A DNA stretch of 64,000 nucleotides from Roseovarius sp. Pro17. GTDB taxonomy: Bacteria; Pseudomonadota; Alphaproteobacteria; Rhodobacterales; Rhodobacteraceae. The stretch's first letter is position 1; every line of letters starts with the position of its first letter. Shown in pieces: positions 37,853-47,227 of the stretch. The DNA lies in assembly GCF_035599575.1 (NCBI RefSeq), contig NZ_CP141179.1, forward strand, positions 62,001 through 126,000. The letters are read 5' to 3'. A model generated the notes under the pieces. It saw only the letters and a list, made by a program, of their open reading frames with translations. It had not been told where the DNA came from and did not search any database. The translations under genes and the position numbers were made by a program.

Positions 37853-39562
37853 ATGAGCATCAAGATCAACCGGGCGGATTACGCCGCTCAATATGGGCCG
37901 ACCACGGGCGACAAGATCCACCTTGCCGATACCGGACTGGTGGTCGAGATCGAGAAAGATCTGACCACTTACGGTGACGAAATGGTCTTTGGCGGCGGCA
38001 AGACGATCCGCGACGGCATGGGTCAGGCGTCCAAGTGGAAGCAGTCTGACGGTGCGCTGGACATGGTCATCACCAATGCGGTGATCATCGACCCGATCCT
38101 AGGCGTCATCAAGGCTGATATCGGCGTGCGCGAAGGCATGATCGTGGGCATCGGCAAGGCCGGTAATCCCGACACCATGAATATCACGCCGGGCCTGATT
38201 GTTTCGCCCAACACCGACATCCTGTCGGTTGAGGGGATGATCGTGACGCCGGGCCTGATCGACATTCACCCACATTTCGATTCCGTCCAGCAGCTCTCGG
38301 AATATCAGAACGCGGGCTTTACCACTGTGATCGGCGGCGGCTCGGGGCCGAAGACCGTGGGTATCGAATGCCCCGGCGTTTTCAACCTGCACCGGATGCT
38401 TGAGGCGATGGCCGATTTCCCGCTGAACTACGGCAACTTCGGCAAAGGCAACGCGGCCACCAAGGGCGCATTGATCGAGCAGATCCTTGCCGGCGCTACG
38501 GGCCTGAAAATCCACGAGGACTGGTCCTCTTCGCCCGCTGCCATCGAAACCACGATGGATCTGGCGGATGAGTATGATTTTCAAGTCCAGATCCACGCCG
38601 ACACGCTGAACGAGACCGGCTATTACGAGGATACGATTGCCGCGATCAACGGTCGCGTCATGCACATCTATCACTGCGAAGGTGCGGGTGGCGGCAACGC
38701 CCCCGACATGATGCAGATCGTGGGCGAGCCGAACCTGATGCCGTCCTCGACCAACCCGACAAACCCTTTCTCGATCAACACGTATGACGAAGAAATCGAC
38801 ATGCTGATCACCTGTCACAACCTGAACAAGTCGGTGCCTACGGACATCGCGTTTATTCAGGGCCGTGCGCGGGCCGAGACGATGCGTGCCGAGGACGTTC
38901 TGCACGATATGGGCGCAATTTCGATGATCGGCTCGGACAGTCAGGGCGTGGGTCGCGCTGCGGAATCCGCACAGCGGGCGTTCCAGTTGGCTGCCGTCAA
39001 CAAGGTGCGTTATGGGCCGCTGCCCGAGGATGCACCGGGCAACGACAACTTCCGGGTCAAACGCTATCTGGCCAAGGTCACCATCAATCCTGCGGTTACC
39101 TTTGGCGTCGATAGCTATGTCGGCTCGATCACGGCGGGCAAGCTGGCTGACCTGATCTTTTGGCGTCCCGAGCAGTTCATCGCCAAGCCTGAGGTGACGC
39201 TGAAAGGCGGCTTTATCTCGCATGCGGTGATGGGTGATCCGGCTGGATCGCTGATGACTTGCCAGCCGCTCAAGTATCGCCCGCAATATGGCTCGCATGG
39301 GGCGAACCCGTCACGCCTGTCCTATTCCTTTGTGACCAAGGCCGCGATTGCGGACGGGCTGGAGGGCAAGCTACGCTCGCATCAGACGCTTATGCCGGTG
39401 ATGCGCACGCGGACCATCTCAAAACGCGACATGGTGCATAATGCCTACATGCCCAACATCGAGATCGATCCAGAGAGCTACAATGTCTACGTCGACGGCG
39501 AGCGGATTACCGTGAAACCGGCCAAGACATTGCCGCTTTCGCAGATGTTCTACTTTCGCTGA
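37853..39562 (+). CDS. ureC: Urease alpha (catalytic) subunit, divergent form
   Basis: 569-residue nickel amidohydrolase hydrolysing urea to ammonia and carbamate. Ligands and catalytic residues are kept: His139 and His141 (IDIHPHF), Lys219 (GLKIHEDW, carbamylated), His221, Asp223, His248 (QIHAD), His274 (IYHCEG), flap Cys321-His322 (ITCHNLN), Arg338 and Asp362 (GSDSQ). Usual neighbours differ: HIH is HPH, GGGHAPD is GGGNAPD (Asn282), and CHHL is CHNL (Asn323). The enzyme is probably active, but its pocket may be altered. ATG 37853 has GGAGGGA at 37841. The 143-bp gap after ureB lacks a gene. Confidence 0.93.
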   Translation: MSIKINRADYAAQYGPTTGDKIHLADTGLVVEIEKDLTTYGDEMVFGGGKTIRDGMGQASKWKQSDGALDMVITNAVIIDPILGVIKADIGVREGMIVGIGKAGNPDTMNITPGLIVSPNTDILSVEGMIVTPGLIDIHPHFDSVQQLSEYQNAGFTTVIGGGSGPKTVGIECPGVFNLHRMLEAMADFPLNYGNFGKGNAATKGALIEQILAGATGLKIHEDWSSSPAAIETTMDLADEYDFQVQIHADTLNETGYYEDTIAAINGRVMHIYHCEGAGGGNAPDMMQIVGEPNLMPSSTNPTNPFSINTYDEEIDMLITCHNLNKSVPTDIAFIQGRARAETMRAEDVLHDMGAISMIGSDSQGVGRAAESAQRAFQLAAVNKVRYGPLPEDAPGNDNFRVKRYLAKVTINPAVTFGVDSYVGSITAGKLADLIFWRPEQFIAKPEVTLKGGFISHAVMGDPAGSLMTCQPLKYRPQYGSHGANPSRLSYSFVTKAAIADGLEGKLRSHQTLMPVMRTRTISKRDMVHNAYMPNIEIDPESYNVYVDGERITVKPAKTLPLSQMFYFR

Positions 39563-39582
39563 CGCAATTGGAGGGCACGTAA

Positions 39583-40113
39583 ATGCCGGTTATTACAGCC
39601 GTGATGGGCACGGTATCTGAGATGGCGGCAACCGCCGGAGGTGAGGACGCGCTGTTCCTTACCTCCGAGGAGCGCGCAAGCGCCCATATGGCCGCCGTGA
39701 CCGAAGGTGGACGCGCCGTCAAAATCTCACTGCCGCGCGGGACCGAGTTGAACGACGGTGACGTGCTCGCCGTCGAAGGCGATACGATGATCGTGGCGCG
39801 GGCGGCCAAGGAGCGACTGTTTGTCGTTGCCCCCGACACCGCACTTGAGTGGGGGATCGCGGCCTTTCATCTGGGCAATCTGCACCGTCCCGTCCGGTTT
39901 CGCGATGACGCGATGCTGACGCCGGCCGACGCCAAGGTCGCCGACGTGCTGCGCGGATCGGGCATCACGTTCGAGACGAGCGAGGCAGCGTTTGTCGGGG
40001 TGCGATACGGCTCTTATGCGGGGCACGATCATGACCATGACCACAGCCACGATCACTCACACGCGCAGGGACAGGGGCACGATCACAGTCATGAACATGA
40101 TCACAGCCACTAA
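39583..40113 (+). CDS. ureE: Urease accessory protein UreE (nickel chaperone)
   Basis: Delivers Ni2+ to the urease activation complex. The 176-residue chain has an N-terminal peptide-binding domain (residues 1-75, KISLPRGTELNDGDVLAVEGD), a metal-binding domain with AFHLGNLHRPVRF (about residues 87-99, the conserved inter-subunit His), and a His/Asp-rich tail of about 30 residues from residue 147 that would store nickel. The repetitive CAC/GAT codons of this tail overlap the ureF start by about 23 bp. Confidence 0.93.
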   Translation: MPVITAVMGTVSEMAATAGGEDALFLTSEERASAHMAAVTEGGRAVKISLPRGTELNDGDVLAVEGDTMIVARAAKERLFVVAPDTALEWGIAAFHLGNLHRPVRFRDDAMLTPADAKVADVLRGSGITFETSEAAFVGVRYGSYAGHDHDHDHSHDHSHAQGQGHDHSHEHDHSH

Positions 40114-40825
40114 CCCGCTCAGCAATCTGGACACCGACGCGCAGCAAAAGACGCTGTTTTTGTTGCAGGTCGCGAATTCCTCATTCCCCACGGGTGCGTT
40201 CAATCACTCCTACGGGTTCGAGACATGGTTCAGCGACGGCACGGTGTCGGACGGCCCCAGTTTCGAGATCGCCTGTCGCGATTGGCTGGTCTATTGCATG
40301 GCCCGCTCCGAAGGGATCGCCGTGGCGCGGGCCTGCGAAATGGCCCGGCTAGGGGATGACGCCGGATTGCTGGACCTCGACAACCGGGTTGCGGCGCTGA
40401 AGCTAAGCAGGGAGTCCCGCGAGGCGTCGTCGATGACCGGGCAGGCGTTACTCAATGCCTATCTGGATATCTTCGACACGCCGGGGCTGGAGGGTTACGC
40501 CGCCGCCGTGCAGGCGGGTGACGCCGAGGGGCATCATTCGGTGATCTTTGGCGCGATCTGCGGCTCTTACGGCATCAGCGGCACTGATGCCGTGCTGACA
40601 TTCCTACAAACTGCAGTGTCGGGGCTGGCAGGCGTCGCCTCGCGGTTGATCCCGCTGGGGCAGGTCGAAACGCAGCGCATTATCACCCATGCCTGGCCGC
40701 TTATTCAGCAGGCAAGCCTGAGCGCCGTAGAGGCGGATGTCGATGACATGAATGCCGCTACGTTTTCGTTGGATATGGCCAGTATGCAGCATGAGACTCT
40801 GAGAACGCGACTATGTATTTCGTAG
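40091..40825 (+). CDS. ureF: Urease accessory protein UreF
   Basis: GTPase-gating factor of urease maturation. The 244-residue product has [24 protein letters not shown] (about residues 19-42), the UreF N-terminal signature, and [16 protein letters not shown] (about 195-210), the C-terminal signature. ATG 40091 lies within the ureE His-tail codons; ATG 40097 is an alternative. The frame is open further upstream, but that part is the ureE tail out of frame. Confidence 0.92.
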   Translation: MNMITATNPLSNLDTDAQQKTLFLLQVANSSFPTGAFNHSYGFETWFSDGTVSDGPSFEIACRDWLVYCMARSEGIAVARACEMARLGDDAGLLDLDNRVAALKLSRESREASSMTGQALLNAYLDIFDTPGLEGYAAAVQAGDAEGHHSVIFGAICGSYGISGTDAVLTFLQTAVSGLAGVASRLIPLGQVETQRIITHAWPLIQQASLSAVEADVDDMNAATFSLDMASMQHETLRTRLCIS

Positions 40826-40844
40826 AAAAAACAAGAGGGTAATC

Positions 40845-41459
40845 ATGCGCAAGCCAGTCAGAATCGGCATCGGTGGCCCGGTGGGATCAGGCAAGACTTC
40901 GACGCTTGTCGCGCTGTGCCGTGCTTTGGGAAGCAAATACTCGATCGGGGTCGTGACCAACGACATCTTTACCAAAGAGGACGCGCAATTCGTCGTGAAA
41001 TCCGGCGCGCTGGAAGAGGGCCGTGTTATCGGTGTCGAAACCGGCGGCTGCCCGCACACGGCGATCCGCGAGGATGTGTCGATGAACGCCCACGCGATCC
41101 GCCAGCTTCAGTCGCGCTATGACGATCTGGATATCATTTTCGTCGAAAGCGGCGGTGACAACCTCGCCGCCACGTTCAGCCCGGAATTGGTCGACAGCCA
41201 TATTTACGTGATCTCGGTGGCCCAAGGTGGGGATATCCCGCGCAAGGGTGGTCCCGGCATCGAAAAATCACCGTTGCTGATCATCAACAAGACCGACCTC
41301 GCCCCCTATGTCGAGGTTGATCTGGACCAGATGGACAGCGACACCAGCGCGCAGCGCAAGGGCAAAGCCTATTTCTTCACTAACATGAAGAAGGGCGATG
41401 GCGTCGAGGACGTGACGGCTTGGATAGAAAGCGACGTTCTGCTGGTCGAAACGGTTTGA
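40845..41459 (+). CDS. ureG: Urease accessory protein UreG (GTPase)
   Basis: 204-residue SIMIBI GTPase that powers nickel insertion. P-loop [10 protein letters not shown] is at residues 9-18, the metal-binding CPH motif in [13 protein letters not shown] (about residue 69), [15 protein letters not shown] (about 104-118) and the guanine-specificity NKTDL (about 148-152). AGAGGG precedes ATG 40845. It is among the most conserved genes of the cluster. Confidence 0.96.
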   Translation: MRKPVRIGIGGPVGSGKTSTLVALCRALGSKYSIGVVTNDIFTKEDAQFVVKSGALEEGRVIGVETGGCPHTAIREDVSMNAHAIRQLQSRYDDLDIIFVESGGDNLAATFSPELVDSHIYVISVAQGGDIPRKGGPGIEKSPLLIINKTDLAPYVEVDLDQMDSDTSAQRKGKAYFFTNMKKGDGVEDVTAWIESDVLLVETV

Positions 41460-41470
41460 AGGGGAAAACC

Positions 41471-42331
41471 ATGATCCATACCAATATCTACCCCGATCCC
41501 GATTGGATTGTCGGCAAGACGGCGCTGATGAACGTGCGCGCGCATATCGTGGGCGGCAAGACGATCATCCAGCCATCATCATGGCGCATCCCGTTTCAGT
41601 GGCAGGGCTATCACTACCAAAATCAGGACGATCAGCCCTACATGCTGATGGTCAATTCCGGCGGCGGCTATGTCGAGGGGGACGGCTCGTATTTCTTTGG
41701 GCATCTTGAGAAGGACACGCGCGCGCTGTTCACGACCACGGCGTCTGGCAAGTTCTACAAATGCCTGAACGGCCTTGAGAGCACCGAGGTGGTCGAATTC
41801 AACGTCGGCGAAAACGCGTTGCTTGAATACATGCCGGACGAGGCGATCCCCTTTGCCTCCAGCCGTTCGCGCCGGTCGATCAAGATCAACTTGCAAAAAT
41901 CATCGCGGCTGTTCGCGACCGACATGGTTTCGGCGGGCAGGGTCCATTACGGCAAAGAGGTTTTCAAGTTTGATGCTTTGCGATCCAGCTTTGAGGTCAT
42001 GCTTGAGGGCAAGCGACTGGCGCAGGACAAGGTGATCGTAAAGACGCCGGAAGAGGTGGGCGATCTGGAGCGCCTCTGGAAAGGCGCGCGTCATTCTGTT
42101 GTGGCCTTTGCCTACGCGCCGGACCTGCCCCACGATATCGAAGAGCATGTCCGCATGACTGCGGGTGATGTAGAGCAGACGCAAATCGGCGTCAGCCGCA
42201 TCGGTGATCTGATCTCCATACGTATCCTGTCGAACGAAACATGGCAGGCGCATGAGGCGATTTACAAATGCTGGCAGACTCTGCGCCCGGCCATTGCCGG
42301 AAAAGAGGCGCGCCCGATCATGAAATGCTGA
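41471..42331 (+). CDS. ureD: Urease accessory protein UreD
   Basis: 286-residue scaffold protein of the urease activation complex (UreDFG), last of the accessory genes. The family pattern is visible in MLMVNSGGGYVEGDGSYF, TTTASGKFYKC, ALLEYMPDEAIPFASSRSRRSIKINL (about residues 116-141) and IGVSRIGDLISIRIL. The N-terminal 45 residues are shorter and divergent compared with common UreD. In many operons ureD comes first; here it follows ureG, as in the second urease operon of Brucella. Confidence 0.88.
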   Translation: MIHTNIYPDPDWIVGKTALMNVRAHIVGGKTIIQPSSWRIPFQWQGYHYQNQDDQPYMLMVNSGGGYVEGDGSYFFGHLEKDTRALFTTTASGKFYKCLNGLESTEVVEFNVGENALLEYMPDEAIPFASSRSRRSIKINLQKSSRLFATDMVSAGRVHYGKEVFKFDALRSSFEVMLEGKRLAQDKVIVKTPEEVGDLERLWKGARHSVVAFAYAPDLPHDIEEHVRMTAGDVEQTQIGVSRIGDLISIRILSNETWQAHEAIYKCWQTLRPAIAGKEARPIMKC

Positions 42332-42424
42332 GCGCAATGAAGCGGCACGCCGTCCGAGGCGGGCAAGGCACTGGGCAAAAAGGGCAAAGACGTCCATTCA
42401 GGGCACAATAGCGGGGGCAAGGGT

Positions 42425-43123
42425 ATGATTACGATATTGATGGTTGGATTTGTGCTGGGCATGGCGCACGCCCTTGAGGCTGATCATCTGGCAGCGGTGG
42501 CCAGTTTTTCGGTGCGGGGTAAATCCGCGCGCGAGATATTGAAGCTGGGCGTTAGTTGGGGGCTGGGGCACACGATCACGTTGTTCCTGACGGTCGTGCC
42601 ACTGTTCCTGCTGGGCATGGTGATCAGCGAGACGGTCGAGGCGCGGCTCGAGGCGTTTGTCGGTGCGGTGTTGGTCTTTCTGGGACTGCGGCTGATCTGG
42701 CGGCTGTGGAAGGACCGGGTCCATGTCCATGTGCATACTCACGACGATGGCGTGCAGCACGTCCATGTCCATTCGCACAAGGACGAGCCCCGCGCGCACG
42801 CGCTGTCCGACCACGCGCACCGTCACAAGAGCGCTGTTTCCTGGCAGTCCATGCTGGTCGGGCTGGTTCACGGTGTCGCCGGGTCGGCGGCGCTGCTGCT
42901 CTATGTGACGGACGCCGCCCCGGTCAAATGGATGGTCGTTCCCCTCGTGCTGTTCTTTGGCTTTGGCTCGGTTCTGGGTATGGCGCTGGTGTCGCAGATC
43001 ATCGTGATCCCGCTGAAACTGGCCAAAATGGGCAAGGCCTGGGTGTTCCCCGCGCTTCAACACGTTGCGGCGATCGCTGCCATTTCGGTAGGGGCGATGT
43101 TTATTCTCAACGGTCTCGCATGA
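42425..43123 (+). CDS. Nickel permease, HX4DH-motif transporter
   Basis: 232-residue polytopic protein with about six helices. Helix 1 carries the nickel/cobalt transporter motif HX4DH in GMAHALEADHLAA (residues 12-24) and helix 2 has GVSWGLGHTITLF. A cytoplasmic His-rich loop (about residues 99-135, VHVHVHTHDDGVQHVHVHSH) should bind metal. Placed directly after ureD, it most likely supplies nickel to the urease. HupE/UreJ proteins are an alternative family label. Confidence 0.85.
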   Translation: MITILMVGFVLGMAHALEADHLAAVASFSVRGKSAREILKLGVSWGLGHTITLFLTVVPLFLLGMVISETVEARLEAFVGAVLVFLGLRLIWRLWKDRVHVHVHTHDDGVQHVHVHSHKDEPRAHALSDHAHRHKSAVSWQSMLVGLVHGVAGSAALLLYVTDAAPVKWMVVPLVLFFGFGSVLGMALVSQIIVIPLKLAKMGKAWVFPALQHVAAIAAISVGAMFILNGLA

Positions 43124-43225
43124 CGACCAATCAGACGACAAGACCGGACAACCGGCAACCTTGCGCAGTGCAATCCGGCTTCGGGGGTCTGAACTGCCAA
43201 TAGCATTTTTAAAGGAGGACAAAAG

Positions 43226-43633
43226 ATGACACGCAATATCCGCGAGCTTGTGGACCGATTCTATGACATCGTGAACGGGGCCGATGGTGATTTCGACGAA
43301 ATCTTTACCAAGGATTTCCACTTGGCGATCATGAAGGGGTTCCCCTATGGCGGCGATCATGCCGGGCTGGACGCCACCAAGAAGTTCTTTGAGGATTTCG
43401 GCGCGCATTTCGAGTTTTGGGCCGTGGACACGGACCGCTTCATCGAAATTGACGCCGAGAATGTCATCGTGACGGGCAAATACCGCTCGCAGGCGTCGGC
43501 GACCGGCAAGTCCTTTGAGATGGAGACTGTTCATCTGTGGACCGCTCGGGATGGAATGCTGACCACGTACAAGCATTATTGCGACACCGCGATCGTGTCC
43601 GACGCGCTGAATCACGAAGTGCCACAATACTGA
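43226..43633 (+). CDS. SnoaL-like (NTF2 fold) protein, function unknown
   Basis: 135-residue protein with the cone-shaped NTF2-like layout: an N-terminal helix (IRELVDRFYDIVNGADGDFDEIF), DFHLAIMKGFPYGGDHAGLDATKKFF, then strands FIEIDAENVIVTGKYRSQA and FEMETVHLWTARDGMLTTYKHYCDT. Such proteins bind or isomerise small ligands; no catalytic residue pattern lets me choose a reaction. A very strong AAAGGAGGA Shine-Dalgarno (43211-43219) suggests high expression. It follows the nickel permease by 102 bp, probably in the same transcript. Confidence 0.78.
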   Translation: MTRNIRELVDRFYDIVNGADGDFDEIFTKDFHLAIMKGFPYGGDHAGLDATKKFFEDFGAHFEFWAVDTDRFIEIDAENVIVTGKYRSQASATGKSFEMETVHLWTARDGMLTTYKHYCDTAIVSDALNHEVPQY

Positions 43634-43746
43634 CGGCACTACATTACGCAGCCCCGATGACCATGACAGACGCTCACGTATTACCGGGGCACCACGCGCC
43701 AGAACGCGCCGGGTTTGCCCGGCGCTGACTGGTTTTGACCACGCGC

Positions 43747-44589
43747 TTAGAGGGCCAGGTATCCGATGGCGGCGAAGGTCAGCAGGACGCCGGACCATTG
43801 GCCGGGCGTCATCCGCTCGCGCAGTATGGCCCAGGCAAGAATTACGGTGATCATGCCAAAGGTCGAGGCGGCGACCGCCGCGAATTCGGGCCTTGCCATG
43901 CCCGCCGCCGCGATCACGGTTCCAAGAGCGATGCAGTCGAGCAAACCCATGAAGCCAAGCAGCGGCATTGCGCTGCGCGAGGGTAGCCGGATGCCACCCG
44001 TCGCCGCCAGCAGCAAGAGTGCCGTGAGCACCGCGGCAATGCGTGTGACAAGGATCACCGGCACTTCGCTGCCCGCATGGGCGGCCGCCTGACCCAGCGC
44101 AAACGTGGCGGCAAAGGCCGCGCCACCCAGCATGGCTGCAACGATCGCCGTGCGTTTGTCGCCGCTGCTTTCGCCGTCGCTGGACAGCAGGCCGACGATT
44201 GCGACGCCTGCGATGACCGCCGCGACGGCCAGCCATTGATCCCAAGGCACCGGTTGCCCCGATAGCGCCGCCCAACCCACCGACAGGACCGGATAGGCCC
44301 CGATGATTGGCGCAACGAGGCGCACGGGCCCGATTTCGAACGCCTTGTAGAGGCCGACATAGGCGAGGGTAAAGGCCACTCCGCTGGCTACGCCCAGCCC
44401 CGTGGCCCGCAGACCCATCGCCGACCAGTCGCCGACCAAAAGCGCTATTGGCGCCGTGATGATCGTACCCACGACCACCACCGTCGTCAGCGCCGGCAGG
44501 ATGCCGCCCCGCTGCGATACATAGCGCACACAGATATCGTGGATGCCCCAGCAAATTGCTGCGACTAATCCGAAGACCAGCGACCCCAT
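43747..44589 (-). CDS. EamA/DMT family transporter
   Basis: 280-residue protein of ten hydrophobic helices in two EamA repeats (LVFGLVAAICWGIHDICVRYV opening the first; AIVAAMLGGAAFAATFALGQA opening the second), and ERMTPGQWSGVLLTFAAIGYLAL at the end, a typical drug/metabolite exporter. ATG 44589 overlaps by one base the stop of the short gene upstream. The solute is unknown; its position between urease and TMAO genes makes a nitrogen compound or metabolite conceivable but unproven. Confidence 0.83.
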   Translation of the reverse strand: MGSLVFGLVAAICWGIHDICVRYVSQRGGILPALTTVVVVGTIITAPIALLVGDWSAMGLRATGLGVASGVAFTLAYVGLYKAFEIGPVRLVAPIIGAYPVLSVGWAALSGQPVPWDQWLAVAAVIAGVAIVGLLSSDGESSGDKRTAIVAAMLGGAAFAATFALGQAAAHAGSEVPVILVTRIAAVLTALLLLAATGGIRLPSRSAMPLLGFMGLLDCIALGTVIAAAGMARPEFAAVAASTFGMITVILAWAILRERMTPGQWSGVLLTFAAIGYLAL

Positions 44590-44753
44590 CAGCGCGGATC
44601 GCGAAAGAAGGGAATCATAAAGACAATGCACGCGATCAGGAAGAAGCCCGAGCCGAGCATCGCCCAGAAATGCCCGATACTGGCGATGCAGAACGCGACA
44701 GCCGAGATCAGGAAAAGGACCCATCCGGCAAAATTGATTTGATGGTCACTCAT
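44589..44753 (-). CDS. Small two-helix membrane protein, function unknown
   Basis: 54-residue protein (MSDHQINFAGWVLFLIS...) with two hydrophobic helices, about residues 10-27 and 30-48, and a basic end FFRDPR. Its TGA shares the A with the ATG of the EamA transporter, so both are translated from one message. It is divergent from tdm, 104 bp away. I know no named family; it could be a small partner of the transporter. Confidence 0.65.
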   Translation of the reverse strand: MSDHQINFAGWVLFLISAVAFCIASIGHFWAMLGSGFFLIACIVFMIPFFRDPR

Positions 44754-44857
44754 GTTATTGCGAGCTCTTGTTGTTTGGGGTTGCCTTTGGCGATATTCTC
44801 AGGATTAAATAATTATTCCACAGATGCAATCAGTGTATCTATGCCGGAGGTTCGACG

Positions 44858-47227
44858 ATGCTCGACAATGTTTACGCAAAGGTCCAGCCGGGGCCGCCGC
44901 GCCCCAGCACGATCATTGAACCCAGGGTCTTTTCCATGCCGCCCGGCGTTGAGCGATACGTCGTTGAGGGCGGCGGCGCGATCCTAATTCGCATCGAGGC
45001 CGGTGATCGGTTTACCATCACCAACGACGAGGGCGGCCAGCCCTGCGAGGTGGTCGCAGCCGATGAGACCGGGCTGATCGACCCCGGCATGATTGGCGGC
45101 GCACCGAACAGCGACGCGAGCGGGCTGAAGGGCCTTTTGGCGGGCAGCAATCAGTCGCTGCGCGGGTTGCGCATGGGGCTGGAGGCACGTGGGCTCGATC
45201 TGTTCAAGGCGCGCGCGCATCGCTTTTGGGATGGAGATACGCTTGCCAAGGCCGAACAGAGCTTTGCCGTCGAGCGTGATGGCGTTCTGATCGTCTCGGC
45301 GCCCGGCGGCCCGATGGATTTCGAGGTGCAGAATACTTTGACGCCGCTGGTGGTCATGGTGACGCGCGCCGTTATCAAGCGCCTTGCCAAGTTCGAGTTG
45401 CCCGATCCGTTGGCCGATCCGTTGCAAAGCATTCGTGTCCATAGCGCCACCGCCGAATCTTACTTCGTCAAGGCCGGCGATTACATCCAGATTCAGGATG
45501 TCGATGGCCGCCAATGTACGGATTTCGAATGCTTTTCGGCCTCCAAATTGGACAAGGGGATCGAACATGCGCTGGACGTCACTACCACGCGCACCTTGAT
45601 GCACCACGCTTATCCAATGCCGGGGCTGCACGCGAAGTACTACGATCAGGAAATGCTGCCGCTGGTCGAGGTTGTTCAGGACACTTGTGGGCGTCACGAC
45701 GCGTTCGCGATGGCCTGCTCGGAGAAGTATTACAATGATATCGGCTATCCGGGTCACGTGAACTGCTCGACCAATTTCAACAACGCGTTGAAGGATTATA
45801 ACGTCGCCGCACGGCATGGCTGGATGGCGATCAACTTTTTCTTCAACACCAGTATCGACGATCACGGCGTTCTCTATACGGACGAGCCGTGGTCGCGGCC
45901 GGGCGACTATGTCCTACTGCGTGCGCTGACCGACATCGTTTGTGTCAGTTCCGCCTGTCCGGACGACACGACTGTAGCCAATGGTTGGAATCCGACCGAC
46001 ATTCACATTCGCACGTATAGCGGCGAAGAAAAATTCTCGCGGGCGATAGCATTCCGCCCGACACCAAATTCAGAGGCCATGATGACCAAAGAGACCGGAT
46101 TTCACGAGAGCTTTTCAAAACTGACGCGCAATTTCGTCGAATATAACGGCTATTGGCTGCCCAGCGGCTTTGGCGAGACGGGCCCGATTGAGGAATACTG
46201 GGCCTGCCGCAAAGCGTGCGCGATTATGGATCTCAGCCCGTTGCGCAAGTTCGAAATTCTTGGCCCCGATGCTGAAAAGCTGTGCCAGTACATCTTTACC
46301 CGCAACATGAAGACGCTGGCCGTGGGCGGCGTTGTTTATACTGCGATGTGCTATGAACATGGTGGCATGATCGACGACGGCACGGTGTTCCGCCTCGGTC
46401 AGGATAATTTCCGCTGGATCGGCGGGACGGATTACGGCGGAGAGTGGATCCGCGAAATTGCTGAAAAGCTGGAGCTGAAGGTGCTGATCCGCTCGTCCAC
46501 CGACCAGCTGCATAACGTCGCCGTGCAAGGCCCCAACAGCCGTGATCTGCTGCGCAAGCTGGTCTGGACCGCGCCGCACAACCCCGAGTTTGACCAACTG
46601 GGCTGGTTCCGCTTTACACCTGCACGCCTGCACAACGAGACAGGCACAGCGTTTGTCGTGTCGCGCACAGGCTATACCGGCGAACTGGGATATGAGGTCA
46701 TGTGTCACCCCAAGGATTGCGCCGAGATTTTCAATGCCATCTGGGAAACCGGGCAGGAGTTTGGGATCAAACCGATGGGTCTGGAGGCGCTGGATATGGT
46801 GCGCATCGAGGCGGGTCTGATCTTTGCCGGCTACGATTTCAGCGACCAGACCGATCCGTTCGAGGCTGGCGTCGGCTTTACCGTTCCGCTGAAATCCAAA
46901 GAGGATGATTTCATCGGGCGCGACGCCCTGATCCGCCGCAAGGAGAATCCGGTGCGCAAGATGGTCGGTCTGGAAATCGACAGTAAAGTGCAGGTTTCCC
47001 ATGGCGATTGCATCCATATCGGACGCGCGCAGATTGGTGAGGTGACGTCGTCGATGATCTCGCCGCTGCTGGGCAAGAACATTGCACTGGCGCGGGTGGA
47101 CGTCACCCATGCCGAGTTCGGGACCGAGGTAGAAGTCGGCAAACTTGATGGACATCAAAAACGTTTGCCCGCAACTATCGTACCCTTTGCGGCATATGAT
47201 CCCAAAAAGGAACGCCCGCGGTCATGA
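44858..47227 (+). CDS. tdm: Trimethylamine N-oxide demethylase (DUF1989-GcvT fusion)
   Basis: Cleaves TMAO to dimethylamine and formaldehyde in the cytosol; the C-terminal domain can pass the C1 unit to tetrahydrofolate. The 789-residue chain is a fusion: an N-terminal DUF1989 region (residues 1-400) with the metal-site residues in DVDGRQCTDFECF (215-226), VVQDTCGRHDAFAMAC (272-287), GHVNCSTNF (299-307) and SSACPDD (364-370), and a C-terminal GcvT aminomethyltransferase region (about 415-789, with SRTGYTGELGYEVM). This architecture is that of Tdm from Methylocella and Ruegeria. Upstream, TTGCCT (44781) and a TTAAAT/TAAATA stretch (44805-44811) could be a promoter. The stop overlaps the globin start (ATGA). 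Confidence 0.93.
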   Translation: MLDNVYAKVQPGPPRPSTIIEPRVFSMPPGVERYVVEGGGAILIRIEAGDRFTITNDEGGQPCEVVAADETGLIDPGMIGGAPNSDASGLKGLLAGSNQSLRGLRMGLEARGLDLFKARAHRFWDGDTLAKAEQSFAVERDGVLIVSAPGGPMDFEVQNTLTPLVVMVTRAVIKRLAKFELPDPLADPLQSIRVHSATAESYFVKAGDYIQIQDVDGRQCTDFECFSASKLDKGIEHALDVTTTRTLMHHAYPMPGLHAKYYDQEMLPLVEVVQDTCGRHDAFAMACSEKYYNDIGYPGHVNCSTNFNNALKDYNVAARHGWMAINFFFNTSIDDHGVLYTDEPWSRPGDYVLLRALTDIVCVSSACPDDTTVANGWNPTDIHIRTYSGEEKFSRAIAFRPTPNSEAMMTKETGFHESFSKLTRNFVEYNGYWLPSGFGETGPIEEYWACRKACAIMDLSPLRKFEILGPDAEKLCQYIFTRNMKTLAVGGVVYTAMCYEHGGMIDDGTVFRLGQDNFRWIGGTDYGGEWIREIAEKLELKVLIRSSTDQLHNVAVQGPNSRDLLRKLVWTAPHNPEFDQLGWFRFTPARLHNETGTAFVVSRTGYTGELGYEVMCHPKDCAEIFNAIWETGQEFGIKPMGLEALDMVRIEAGLIFAGYDFSDQTDPFEAGVGFTVPLKSKEDDFIGRDALIRRKENPVRKMVGLEIDSKVQVSHGDCIHIGRAQIGEVTSSMISPLLGKNIALARVDVTHAEFGTEVEVGKLDGHQKRLPATIVPFAAYDPKKERPRS

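Noticed and set aside
40015..40113. Short tandem repeats resembling a CRISPR or simple-sequence array
   Set aside because: They are CAC/GAT codons of the UreE His/Asp tail; there are no spacers.
42398..44554. Long minus-strand frame of 718 codons opposite the nickel permease and SnoaL-like genes
   Set aside because: Covers two plus-strand genes with clear motifs and ribosome-binding sites, plus the EamA gene in another frame; the product is low-complexity.
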